Of a DNA stretch of 64,000 bases, positions 23,681 through 34,707 are shown one piece after another. The notes under the pieces are model-generated. The model made no database searches and was not told the origin of the DNA. It worked only from the letters and a program-made list of their open reading frames with translations. The position numbers and the translations under genes are program-made. This DNA comes from Talinum fruticosum (lineage: Eukaryota; Streptophyta; Magnoliopsida; Caryophyllales; Talinaceae): contig JAITYX010000054.1 in assembly GCA_021018815.1 (NCBI GenBank), positions 2,666,001 through 2,730,000 of the forward strand. Direction: 5' to 3'. Positions within the stretch are counted from its first letter, which is position 1. Each line of letters starts with the position of its first letter.

Positions 23681-25277
23681 ATGAACTTCACGATCGACCG
23701 ATCTTAGTGGATGCATGAGATGAGCAATACTGAAATATTAAGGTTGTCAAATCATAGGTTGAATACATTATTTAGTATTTGCCAAGTGAAAGTCTATTAG
23801 ACTTTCTTAAGGGTCGTTTTGGGCTTTTGGGATCCTCACCACCACGTCTTCATGTTTGGGATAAGGAATTGTGCCCCTGCTCGAAGAATTTGATGCTATA
23901 CTAGGCATCTAAAGGCGTTCAAAACTAATCTTGCCCAATTCTTTTGAAATCAGCGTGAGACTTACAAGTACCTGCTGAAATTCAGCGATAAGAATCTAAG
24001 GTGGGTTCTTGTTGGAAGTCAAGTGAATCCGATGAACTTGATGAAGCACTACCTGCATATGTATGTATATTTAAAGGTGATCATTATACCAAGACGTAGA
24101 ACAATTATCACCTACCCGATAGGTGGATTACTTGTTTGTAGGAGGCCGAGGGGATGCGGTGCGGGTGACATTGCTTGTGCTTAGTTGAGTAGTTAGGGAA
24201 TTACTCGTTCCCTAACACCACTAATAGTTGCTTGAGACGATCATAGGTTTAGATTGAGTCAAGGCAAACTCTTAGGAAGACTTTGCAGGAGCCCCCTATT
24301 GCTGTAGGTAAGCAAATAATGGCTGATGAGACCAAACGGCGTAGACCGCTCGACAGCGCCGACCACAACATGTCGTCGAGCGCCACCGAGGCTGAATTGC
24401 CTTTGGTTCACGTGGAAAGTCTTGAGATTTTACTCCTTTCGCTTTTTAATTCGTTCTTTTATTTTTCTCCTATTGGGTCTAAAAACAAAGTTGAATTGTG
24501 ACTGTGCAAGACACTTATTTTTTCTCTTTTTTTTTTTGGTATTTATGATGTGCGGATCTAGTTAATGGAGCACCTATAGCTAATCCAAGCTCATACGAAT
24601 ATTGATCGTACTTAGCGGTACGCTTTTGTCGACGAAGCAGGAAGAGGTGGTAGCCGATCACCCTACTTCGAGTGGGAGGAGTACCTCGAGAATCGAGTAA
24701 TAAAATTTAGTGGTATATCGGACAGATGGAAAGTTTCCCAATTTAGGGCACATACCTAGCAACATCCATATATACGCCTATTTGGCCTAGAAAGCGGCAC
24801 CTATTACTTCCCGACCGTGTGTTACATCGGATGGGAAGAGAGCAAGTTATTCCTCTATTGGGCTATATCCGGCCTACTACCTTCGACCTATTTGAAGGAT
24901 TTGGCAATACCGAGTAGAGAGAGAAGTCGTGGCTCGAATATTGGATAAACCTCGCCTAGATCGTTGACGCCTGCAGTGCAAACCAAATACTGCTATATCT
25001 CGCCTATCATCCGGAATGGATAATAGAAGTGGATCCCCAATGGCATAAGGCATTGAGAGCTAGAGAGATAGATCCCGATGAAGTTGTCCCCGCTGCTGCA
25101 CCTCTCCAAATCCGCGAAGAAAACCCTTGAGTAGCCGAGCGTGTTTGCCGAAGAGAAACCCGAGCCAAGGAAACTAAAAGAGGAGGGCTTAAAGAATTAA
25201 GCAGTTGAAGAAGCGTACCCAAGTATGATGCGGCTGAGTCTAATGACCCCAAAGGAAAGAAAGTAAAGATAGACTAG
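23681..25277 (+). pseudogene. Opposite-strand gene 2 of gypsy element G, copy 1
   Basis: The likely start is ATG 23,681 (MNFTIDRS, then a stop). It is related along its length to 44,068-45,277. Readable pieces include FWDPHHHVFMFG (about 23,825-23,860), EWYIGQMESFPI (about 24,710), RPTTFDLFEGF, and a lysine-rich end DPKGKKVKID with the stop at 25,275-25,277. The copy-2 end is DPKGKKLKIE. The pattern looks like the DUF7745-type proteins carried by plant gypsy elements, but this is from memory of the family and unconfirmed. An extra ~0.38 kb (about 24,307-24,700) is absent from copy 2. Many stops: not functional. Confidence 0.45.
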
Positions 25278-25689
25278 GTCTTAGATTTTTTAGATACAAT
25301 TTAGGAAAGAATGAAAGAAAAGAAGGATTAGGTTTGCCTGTTCGGAACAAATTTATTTACTTTACAAGTAGTATGTTTGCATTTAGTTCCCTTAGCTATG
25401 TACTTAAGCAAGTAGTAGGCTTACCTTTTATTAAATAAAACTAAGTATTATGTTATACTTTTATGTTTTATTTTATCGATCACCTAGAGCTAAAAATAAA
25501 AATTTGATTGCCTAATTGGACCACCCTCAAAATTAATTAAAATAAAGAATAAAGTACATAAGTGGACCACCTAATTGGACTATCCAATAAATAAAGAAAC
25601 CATCTAATTGGGTGGCCGATGCCTCCTCCGACATGGCCTAATTGGGCCGGGCTTTGCCCATCGTCTAGGGTCGTGCTAGATGTAGTATT
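25278..25689 (-). other. AT-rich spacer between gypsy pol and gene 2
   Basis: The stretch is rich in repeats of the form CTAATTGGACCACC. It matches 45,290-45,660 and the spacers of the tandem array at 45,643-51,433, which ties the two gypsy copies to one family. There is no gene. Confidence 0.6.
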
Positions 25690-26163
25690 TTTCAATTGAT
25701 TTGTGTACTAAAACATTTCTTCTCCATCTAAATCAGTCAGTTTCACTACTTCGCCTTACAATATCTAACTAAGCACAAATGGGCCTTGTAAATTAGGCCT
25801 AAATTTCCTCGTGGATCCAGAATTGGTGATCTAATCTCTTTGATAACCAAATCTCCAATTTATATGTTTCGAGGCTTTACTCTTTTGTTGAATGCCCTTG
25901 ACATACATGCTTGGTATATTTGGACATTATGCAGGGCATTGAGGCGCCTTTCATCTAGCAAGTACTAACTCTTCATAGCGTGCTTTTGCCTACTCGCTTT
26001 TGGGATCCGACTTTCAATAATTATCCTTAACGAGGGAATGGTAATCACTATTGGAAGAACTGCTTTTAAGCCATAAACTAGGGAGTAAGGTGTTGCTCCC
26101 ATAAAAGTGCTGATAGATGTTGATAGCCCCATGATAAACTGGAATTTTACGTGCTTTTCCATC
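25690..26163 (-). pseudogene. Ty3/gypsy integrase C-terminal remnant (G)
   Basis: The minus strand reads MGATPYSLVYGLKAVLPIV, then IPSLRIIIESRIP, a highly typical end of Ty3/gypsy integrase. Across a stop it continues with ERRLNALHNVQIYQ, SRAFNKRVKPRN and GDLV. The N-terminal zinc region and the catalytic core are missing. The sequence is cut at about 26,164, where element F begins. The orientation matches the gag of G at 39,429-40,370, so I assign it to the same element. Confidence 0.75.
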
Positions 26164-26169
26164 TCTTAT

Positions 26170-27426
26170 TGGCTAATTTCGACACTTCAAAGGCCTTCTC
26201 ACCTAAATTCTTATTTGATTTCGCTTACTTTCTTCATTTATGATTAAAGTATGCAAATTTCTACATTTTTCAGGTAATCCTGCATTTTATGATAAAGAAT
26301 ACATCTTTCAAAGTGCTAAGGAAAAGAGCGGGAGACCATAGAAGAAAAAGGTCAAGCCAAGCCAGATCTGGTTGTAGCACTGGTTGTGCTTGAAGGAAAG
26401 AAGGAAAAGAAGACCTAGCACAGGCTGTGCTGAAGCCCAAGAGGTCAGCACAAGCAATGCCAATGTCGGCACAAGCCATGCTGGGAATTTGGAATTTAAT
26501 TGAAGAAGTCGTGAGCTTGCACGGGTTAAGCACGGTTTCGAGCATCGCCAGTGCCAATCGGCAGCTTTCGTTTTTCGCATCTTTTATTCCGAAACTGTTA
26601 TTTTTGAAGGAGACTTTTATGCTATGTTTTAGGCTAGTTTTCTCTCTACTTGTAAGCACTTATTTCCATTGTCAAGAGATCAAAGCTTGGAGTTATTTTC
26701 ATCTAATCGCAATTTAATTCAAGTTTACGGTATTATTATTCTTCTCTCTACTTTTATCTTGCATTCCTTTTGGTGTTCATCCCTCAATTTTTGTCATATG
26801 CCATGAATATGTGTGGCTAATTTCCAACTTAGGTTGGGGATTTGCCACTAATATGCTAGTTTAATCGTAATTTATGCTTTGATGCTAATTAGCAATTGCT
26901 TGATGAATTTCCGACTTGTTGATACTTATTGAATTGGTGTGAGGTTCGAGAGAATCCTACCTTTATTGTTTTTGGGAATTGAGTAGACTTCGAGAGAAGA
27001 GGCTTAGTTCAACTTCAACTTGTTGGATGATTACAACTTAGATATGAGAATAATTTAGGTTATTATTAAGGGAAGAGTCGATAATCATGTAATTCTTTCG
27101 TTTTGATTGTGTGAGAACAACAATTAATTCAATTGAGTTAACTTAATGACTTTCGAGAGAAGGCTTAGGTGGTTTGAACTGCATCGATTCCCTAATTTAT
27201 CTCGGTTGTGAATAGTGTAGAAGCATGTAATTAAGATTGTTGGCATGTTAGCTTGGTAAATCCCTACCTAAGGTTTTCTTTATCCGATTTTATTTCGTTC
27301 TTTAAGTGTTTATATTACCAACCAAGTGAACTGTTCCATTGCTTAGTTCAAAAGGACATTGACCTTAGACTTATAAGAGACCTAGCTCCCTGAGACCGAC
27401 AACCGTACTCTCATTAGTACTCAACA
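26170..27426 (+). repeat. 5' LTR of Athila-like element F
   Basis: The LTR ends CTCAACA just before the primer-binding site. The start is estimated from where integrase homology on the other strand stops (26,164). No second copy lies in the window, so the 5' border rests on context only. Short plus-strand frames inside are not genes. Confidence 0.55.
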
Positions 27427-27429
27427 AAA

Positions 27430-27448
27430 TGGCACCGTTGCTCGGGGA
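27430..27448 (+). promoter_or_regulatory. Primer-binding site of element F
   Basis: TGGCACCGTTGCTCGGGGA is nearly identical to the TGGCGCCGTTGCCGGGG site used by plant Athila and related elements (tRNA-Asp type). Confidence 0.8.
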
Positions 27449-27539
27449 GCTAGCGCCACTCCCTAGTTTAAGTAACATGACACTTTTGAATTGAGCTTTT
27501 TATTTTATTTTTCTTCTTCCTTTTTGCCTTTATCTTTCC

Positions 27540-28642
27540 TTGAGCCTACTTACGCTTGGTATAGTTCTTGAGTGTATGCATAGGAAGAATCATAGAGGTG
27601 AAGAATTAGCACCTCTTGATCCCGAAATTGAAGCAACCGTCGGGCGCATAAGTTATGCAGCTCGTAGGCGAAGAAAGAAGCAAAATATGGTTGGAAATCC
27701 ACCCCCACCTCGTACCCTTCAATCCTACTCAGCTCCTACCATGGGTACGGGAGGTTCCGCTATTATGTTGCCCGATTTGCCGGAGGGAACCAATTTTGAT
27801 TTCAAGCCCGGTTTCATAAACCTCATTGAACGAGTCCATTCGGAGGGTCACTTGCGGAGAACCCATCAAGCACATCAATTCATTTCTTGAGCATTGTGGC
27901 ATGATCAAGATGGCGGGTGCAAATGACGAGTACATCAAATTGAAGTTCTTTCCTTTTTCCCTCACCGATAAGGCAAAGAAGCGGCTCGAAAATTGTGCTC
28001 CCAATTCTTTCCGCACTTGGGCTGAGTTGAACACTCGCCTTCCTCAATCAGTTCTTTCCACCAGTGCAAGGCCTTCAAGTTAAGGCTTGATATAATCTAG
28101 TTCAAGCAACATCCCGGAGAGTCTTTGTTTGAAGCTTGGGAGCGGTTCAAAGGGATGCAGCGAGAGTGCCCTCATCATGGTATTCAACCATGGATGCTCA
28201 CTCAAATTTTTATGAGGGGCTTTCGGACTCGGTGCGACTATCTGTAGACAATGCTTCGGGGGTATATTCATGAAGAAGACAACAGAGCAAGCTGATGCTC
28301 TGTTAGAGGAGATGGCTTCCAATGCCTATAATTGGGGCGTTGGAAGAGATGATCGAGAACGAGTAAAGCATAATGTGGATGCGAGTGGCTCTTTTGGCCA
28401 ACAAGGTGGAAGCTCTCACGTTGCAAATGGAGAAATTTGTGGCAAACCCTTTAATTGGCACTTCCTCTTCTTCCAGCTCTCAAGAGATGGGATATTCTTG
28501 TGAAGCATGTGGCGGCTCTCATCCCCATTTGGAGTGTCATCCTAGCCTCTCTACATCCGAGCAAGCTAATGTTCTCCACAACTTCCCTCCTAGGCCACCA
28601 CCACAGAACAACCCTTACTCTCAAACGTATAACCCCAGTTGA
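27540..28642 (+). pseudogene. Athila-type gag of element F
   Basis: The body at 27,850-28,080 reads EPIKHINSFLEHCGMIKM, then FFPFSLTDKAKKRLENC and FRTWAEL, characteristic of Athila gag. It shifts frame after 28,083 and resumes with EAWERFKGMQRECPHHG (about 28,120-28,170). A zinc knuckle of the form CEACGGSHPHLEC lies at about 28,499-28,537, followed by a proline/asparagine-rich stretch. Stops and at least three frameshifts are present. Confidence 0.75.
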
Positions 28643-28795
28643 AAAAATCATCCCAATTTCTCTTACCGAAACAACAATCCTCATCCCCACCAAAATCCAT
28701 CTCAACCACCCGGTTTCCATCTACCATCACAAAACCGACCTCCCATTCCATACAATCCTCCTCCACCTCCACAGAAATCTAACCTTGAAACTCTC

Positions 28796-30041
28796 ATGGA
28801 AGGTTTCATCCAAGCCCAAACAAAGACCAATGAGCAATTGTTTACTCATCAAAAGATGCTAGAGACCCAAATTGCACAAATTGCTCAACAGGTTAACCAC
28901 CTTACCCAATCCCAAGGGAAGTTGCCGGCACAACCCGAACCTAATCCTAAGGTGCACATCAATGCCATAATCTTAAGGAGTGGGAAGGAGTTAGAGGGCA
29001 CTAAGGTGAATGAGAAAGGGAAGGAGAAGGTGAATGAGGATATGACTAATGTTGAGAAGGAGAATGCTATTGAGAGTGATGGTCTTACAATGAGGTTGCT
29101 AAGGAGAGTGAGAGTGAGCCATCTTTGAATCGGTGTTCATCCATGCCACCACCTAAGCCTTACAAGCCTCCTATCCCATTTCTACAACGGCTTGTGAAAG
29201 CCGAGGAGAAGAAATTTTCTAGGTTCATGGAGATGTTGAAGAAGTCTGTATATCAACATCCCTTTTTGGAAGGTATCACCAATATGCCTTCTTATGCCAA
29301 GTTTCTTAAGGAGATGTTTTCCAATAAAGGGAAATTCTTAGAGCATGCCACCATATCTCTCACCGAGGAGTGCAGTGCAATCATTCAAAACAAGCTACCC
29401 CCAAAGCTTTCGATCCAGGTAGTTTTTCCATACCATGCTCTATGGGGGATATAGCCATTAGTAGGGCCTTGTGTGATCTTAGAGCAAGTGTTAGCCTTAT
29501 GCCCTACTCTATTTGCAAACGGTTTCAAATGGGATAGTTGAAGCCAACCACCATCTCTCTTCGGTTGGCGGATCGATCCGTCAAGTTCCCCATTGGAATT
29601 CTAGAAGATGTGCCACTCCAAGTCGGGAAATTCTTTATCCCATGTGATTTTGTGGTAATGGAAATGGCTGAGGATGCATAAATTCCTATCATTTTGGGAA
29701 GGCCTTTCCTTGCCACCGCCGGAGCCCCGATAGATGTGAAAAATGGCAAGCTGTCACTACATGTTGGAGAAGAGAAGGTCGAGTTTAATCTCACCAAGTC
29801 CATGTCCACCCAAGCTCTTGAAGACACATGTTGTAGGGTGGATGTGTTGGAGCCAATTTTTCATGATGAGTGGCTACCACATGGGTTTGTGAGGGACCCT
29901 TTAGAGAAATGCTTGATTGGTGATAGCTTTAAGAGCCAATCTAAGGAGGTAACAATAAGGCTCAAGGCTCAAGCATTACATCCAAGGAGAGCCTATTCCG
30001 GGGCGGTTTCAAGCACTTTCCTCCCCATTTCCGATAGCTAA
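28796..30041 (+). pseudogene. Athila-type gag end and aspartic protease, element F
   Basis: The first part (28,796-29,128) is glutamine-rich and coiled-coil-like (ETQIAQIAQQVNHLTQSQ), then NAIILRSGKELEG. Next, 29,125-29,454 reads PIPFLQRLVKAEEKKFSRF and MLKKSVYQHPFLEGI. The protease follows in another frame: CDLRASVSLMPYSICKRF at about 29,467-29,520 has arginine where the family D-L/S-G glycine should be, then IILGRPFLATAGAPIDV at 29,689-29,740. The frame stops at 30,041 without any RT. Confidence 0.75.
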
Positions 30042-32530
30042 AGTGTTTTGGTCAAGCTCGTGACCTTAAACAAGCGCTTCTTGGGAGGCAACCTAAGTTT
30101 TCTAGCTTTCTAGCTTAGGTTATTTTTATTTAGAAAAAAAGAAAAAAAGGAGATGATGAAAAGTTTGTGTGATGTATTATTGAGCGGTGAGAGTGAAAAA
30201 AATACTGTGTGAAAAGAAAAAGAAATGCGAGAAAAAAAGAGTGCAATAAAATGTTTGAGGAATAGGGAATCAATTAAGGTTGATGAGAGTGTGTTTGAGA
30301 GAGTTTATTGGATTAATTTGAGGTATTTTGATGCTTAAATGGCTGAGTGTTGCGGGTTAAAGAAGTTCATTGAGCTCAAAGTTGGTGAAAATTAGCACAA
30401 ACCCGCGGCATGGGTTCAGCACGGTTTGAGCATAGGTTGTGCGGCCTGCCCGGATAAATTTTTCCAAAAATGCCATGGGTTGGCACAGGTTCAGCACGGT
30501 TGAAGCACGGGTTGTGCGGCCTGCCCGGATGAATTTTTCCAGAAATGTCGTGGGTTAGCACGGGTTCAGCACGGTTGAAGCACGGGTTGTGCGGCCTGCC
30601 CGGACAATTTTTCGTAACCGCCGTGGGTTGGCACGGGTTAAGCACGGGTTTAGCACGAGGTTGTGTGACGCGTCCGCCCGATTCAAATTCACGGTTCTCT
30701 CTCCTTCTTCCATTATTTCAATTTCTTCTTGCCACAAACCCTCAAGCACCGTTGTGTGCCACCTTTTGCACGCCTGTGCCTCCCATCAAATTCGCTCCTA
30801 TTCTCTTCCATTACATTAATTCTACCTTCAATCATTATCTCCCACTTGATTTCATCACTAGCCATCCCCATTTCACCCATCTTCACCCACCAATTTCAAG
30901 ATTTTCTCTCTCCTCAAGTTGTTGAATTTTGAAGCTTGAGGTGAGAGAAACCTTGCCTTTGAAGTTGTTGAAGGCTTTGGGAAGTCCGATTTCATCATTT
31001 TTCCCGATTTTACTTGGCCAACCCGGGTCCGAGTGACCCCATTGTAAGTTTCCCCTTCCCTCCTTTGCTCCTTTTGATTTTTGCATTTCATTGAGGACAA
31101 TGAAAGTCCTAAGCATGGGGGTGGCTTGGACGATGGTTATCATGTTTTGGTGGGTGACTTGGGTACATATTCGTTTAGGTTGTACATACTGCTCATCATC
31201 TTCATTTAGGTTTGCATTTAGGCACTACATTAGTTAGATTTTTCATCTTTTTACCCTAGTTAGCGGGCATTGGAGGAGAAAGGGATCAATTTTTAAGCAG
31301 TTGAGGTAATCATTCTTCCCTTCTACTTTTAATTTTGCTTTTAGTGGTAGCCTTAAAAAAAAATTGTTTTAGTTGTGAAAACCCTCCTGTGATGAATATT
31401 TGGAGGGGTGTGTACTTAAACTATCATGAGAAGTGTGTACTTTGGGATCTTTGGCTTGGTTTGGATGATGAAAGAGACTTGATTGCTAAATTGATTGAGA
31501 TTGATCATCTTGTTTGCGATTTATCTAGTCTTGAACAATTCTTGTGCATAATTATGAAATTCTTATGTTTGGTATATCAAATGAACTAATTGTTGTGATT
31601 GTGATAGGGATAACCTCGTGAGACTTTTTGTACCTTAACGACTACCATTTTTTGTAGTCTCATTTATCATGAGTGCCACTTTCCCATGCTTGCAACTCTC
31701 GAACTTGCCATCTTTCTCTTCAAAACCACATTTGATACATGCATGTTGACCAAGAGGATAGAGGCATTCATTTTGATAAACTACATGAGCCAAATAGCCA
31801 CCTGAATATTATGTATCCTTTGTTTCAAACCCTTCAAGCCTTCCCCTTCCCCTGCACTAACCTTGCTCAATATACCTTTGTCCTTTTTCATTATTTCCCA
31901 TCCTTAAGCCTTAGTCTAGTGGAGCATTTCTATTGATTGGGAATTTATTGGGTGTTACCTTGTTGGTGGTAATTGGTTTATTGGGTAATTGAAGGAGTTG
32001 TGAGTAGTGATGGATTTTAGTTTTAATCATTCATGCTTACCTTGCTTAGTTTGCTTGTGAAGTTTAAAAAAAAAAAAAAAAAAAAAGTGGAAAAGAAAAA
32101 AAGAAAGAGATTTGAAAAAAAAATCAGAAAAAGAAGAGTTAGAAAAGGAATAAAGTGTTGTAAGCATGAATGGCGCTTTGTATTGAGAAATCTCCACTCT
32201 TTTGTTACTTGAAAGCTTGGTGTGATGTGGTATTATGTTTTAGATGTTTGGAGGTGTGATGTTGTTGTAGTGGAAAGTGTTATACTCCCTAGCTCTGGCT
32301 ATCAAGCTCCACATTCCTAAATGTTTTTCTCTCCTTTCCCTTAGCCAAGCCTCATTACAACCCTCTTTAAAGTCCTCTTGATTGGAAAACTTACATGGTT
32401 TGTCCCTAGTGGTGGAGAATTGAGATATTTGGCAAGCTTATGGTAGTGTGCAGGTTTTGGGAGAGTTTTGAGTGAACCATAGTACTTTTTCAAACACATA
32501 AGGGAGTGTTCCACATACCCTAAAGTGAGG
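30042..32530 (+). other. Non-coding 3' region of element F
   Basis: There is no coding sequence here. It holds an Athila-typical phrase (GGGAGGCAACCTAAG at about 30,085), a 75-bp tandem repeat (30,380-30,680), the phrase TTTCATTGAGGACAATG at 31,087, and an A-run at about 32,066-32,085. The plus-strand frames at 30,545-30,925 and 31,335-31,589 look accidental. In autonomous relatives this region lies between pol and the 3' LTR. Confidence 0.55.
30380..30680 (+). repeat. 75-bp tandem repeat, four units
   Basis: The marker GCGGCCTGCCCGG occurs at 30,441, 30,516 and 30,591, and a diverged form at about 30,666, giving a period of exactly 75 bp. Each unit is built around GGTTCAGCACGG and AGCACGGGTTGTG. 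Since 75 is a multiple of three, open frames with 25-residue repeats appear on both strands; these are by-products. Confidence 0.85.
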
Positions 32531-33208
32531 TCCTACCAATCCCAACCAGTTCGCCAAACATTTGTATGGAACTTGATTACATTTGGGTTGGGATAGATTG
32601 GTTCTGTTGCTACTAGACTTTGCAATCTTGATTTGAGCTCCAACTCTTGTTTCGATTTGATTCTCGATCTTGCCAAGAATTCTTTTGTATATACTTGCTT
32701 TGGTTGTCTATCGCGCTCCTTCACCCGAGGAGGGAAGCTTTGGTTTTCTACTTCCCCGTTTCTTTAGCACTTCATGATAGCCTTGCTAAGTGCATCAATT
32801 AAAGCCTACCTATGTTTCGGGAAGCACATATTAGTTGCCAAATTGAGATATCACCTTTTATCTTCTAAAGTCTGTTTAAGAATTAAATCTTCTTCTTTAG
32901 CAGACTTCGGGTTCTTTTGGGGCTTCCCGAGTCTGTTGTGGACCCGGGGTACATTATGTCGTCTATATCTAGTAAGGAATTTGATCGCTGGAGCTTTAAC
33001 TTCTCCCCAAAAGCTATCCTCTTCTAAGGGTGGTGTGTCCTAGAAGTCGTTGTCATTGTTGTCACTCGTTACTTCTCGTTTCATAGACATCCCCTTCATC
33101 ACTTACCCACAACCCATGGACTTCGGATCTAAAGGAGGCAAGTTAAGAAGTGGTTCGGACTTGTCAATATCTTGGTTGAAGACAGACGGGTCCAACCGAC
33201 CTTGAGTG
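32531..33208. other. Unassigned sequence between elements F and C
   Basis: I recognise no gene. A minus-strand frame at 32,533-32,724 lacks known motifs. The part near C (32,900-33,208) read on the minus strand gives polar, partly acidic protein-like text and could be the gag-pol junction of gypsy element G, which resumes beyond C at 38,993. The part near F could still be F's 3' region. The border is not resolved. Confidence 0.35.
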
Positions 33209-33213
33209 AGTTC

Positions 33214-34649
33214 TTAAGACTCGGGTATAAATCTTTATCTCTCTATGGTTTTGATTCTAAGTCAGTCTATGCTTTTAAGAAAGTCATATCTAAGTTTTCA
33301 TTATTTTCCGACCCACTCGAAACCATTCATCAAGCATAACATTCTTAAATGTGTTTCTAACTCACTCGGACACAACTCGAACAATGGCATGAGTAAATAC
33401 TTCCTTTAATGCTTTAATTTTGAGCACCGACTTGTTGTTTAAGTGAAAATGAATTACAAGCATAAACTCAACTTTCTAAGTCGAGTTATTTATTGAAGAT
33501 TATTGACTTGATTAAGTTCATTTATTTTGATGTTTTATTCTTTCTAACTTCATCATTTTAAGGATTAACTCAAGATAGAATTTGAACCTAATGGATATTA
33601 GACTCAGAAAATTCCATCCTTTTAGGTCTGAAGATAATTAAGTGCTTAATTACTTTGAATTAATTATTATCTTTGCCTAATTCTAGACCAAAGTATTTTT
33701 ATACTTATAGTCCCACTTTGATTTGCTTTTGTAGGTTGATTAAACAAGCCTAATCTGATTTTGAAAAGCAAAAGCAACCGGTTTCTAGCCGTTAAACACG
33801 GCGAGCAAAAATCAGTCATTTCTAGACATGACTCGGACACTATGTCGGGGTTGTTTGTTTCCAAATCCGGTAAACTTCAACTTTTTGTCCAACGGTTATT
33901 TCCACCCCAAATTTCAATCAAAACTAGAGGGATGGACCACTTTTTGAGCCAAGGACCACCACACAATGTTCGGATCTCAATGGATCCTTTCCGAGTAACT
34001 CAGATTAGCCGTTACAACGGCTATTGAAGCTCACTAATCTAGAACAAGTCACAGCGGCTAATCTACCATGTTGTGTATAAATATAAGACACTTCACAAGA
34101 CTTGAAGATTGCTAAACACATTGCTTAACACTTACATAGTACATTCTTACTCATTCTTCGACTTACAACTCCAATTCTATAATTGTTAAATTTCTAAGTT
34201 GTAAAGAAAGTCTTATAAGTACTTCTAATCTTTCTACTTTCTTTCTCAGTCCCTTGACTGAGCTGTAAGGGTTAACTCAACTCAATTATTCCTAACTATA
34301 AAGGGTATCTTAGTTAGGAAATACTAGATCTGAAAAAGGGAACTTCTAAGTCTAGGAAAATTTGTAAGTGAATTGTCCAAGGGAGCAACTTTATAAAGAG
34401 TCAGTCCTTACAATTATGGATTCAATTAGTGGATTTGATTTGGTGCTTGGACTAGCACTGTCCATGGTTTTCTGCCCTAGTAGGGTTTCCACGTATTTCT
34501 TTGAGTATTGCACTTTATGAGTCTAGTCTAGACTCAAAATTATTTTCTAAGTTTGTTCCGTTCAGTGTTGGTCCTTAATTCTAAAAATCTTCCATCACCG
34601 TATCCACACCCCTCTAGGGTGACAGAATCTCTCCAAGATGAAACTTTTA
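33214..34649 (+). repeat. 5' LTR of element C
   Basis: This 1,436-bp LTR belongs to the same family as those of A, B and E. It starts TTAAGACTCGGG (one base off TGAAGACTCGGG) and ends CTTTTA. TATAAATATA is at 34,076-34,085. The primer-binding site TTGGTATCGAGTCTAGG follows at 34,651. Confidence 0.85.
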
Positions 34650-34707
34650 ATTGGTATCGAGTCTAGGCTTTGAAGAGGATCTCACAATCCAAAGGTCTAA
34701 AGATCGG

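Larger units (their letters stand above)
26170..32520 (+). mobile_element. Athila-like Ty3/gypsy element F, gag-protease only
   Basis: Order: 5' LTR (about 26,170-27,426), a tRNA-Asp-type primer-binding site, gag, aspartic protease, then directly a long non-coding 3' region. RT, RNase H and integrase are absent between 30,041 and the 3' region. Phrases typical of Athila elements occur at 30,054-30,100 and 31,087-31,125. I find no second LTR before element C, so the 3' end is truncated or too diverged to see. The layout resembles non-autonomous gag-only derivatives known in plants. Both borders are approximate. Confidence 0.65.

Noticed and set aside
30376..30645. Minus-strand frame with a 25-residue repeated peptide
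   Set aside because: The repeat arises because the 75-bp DNA repeat is a multiple of three; it lies in the non-coding 3' region of element F and has no start context or family.
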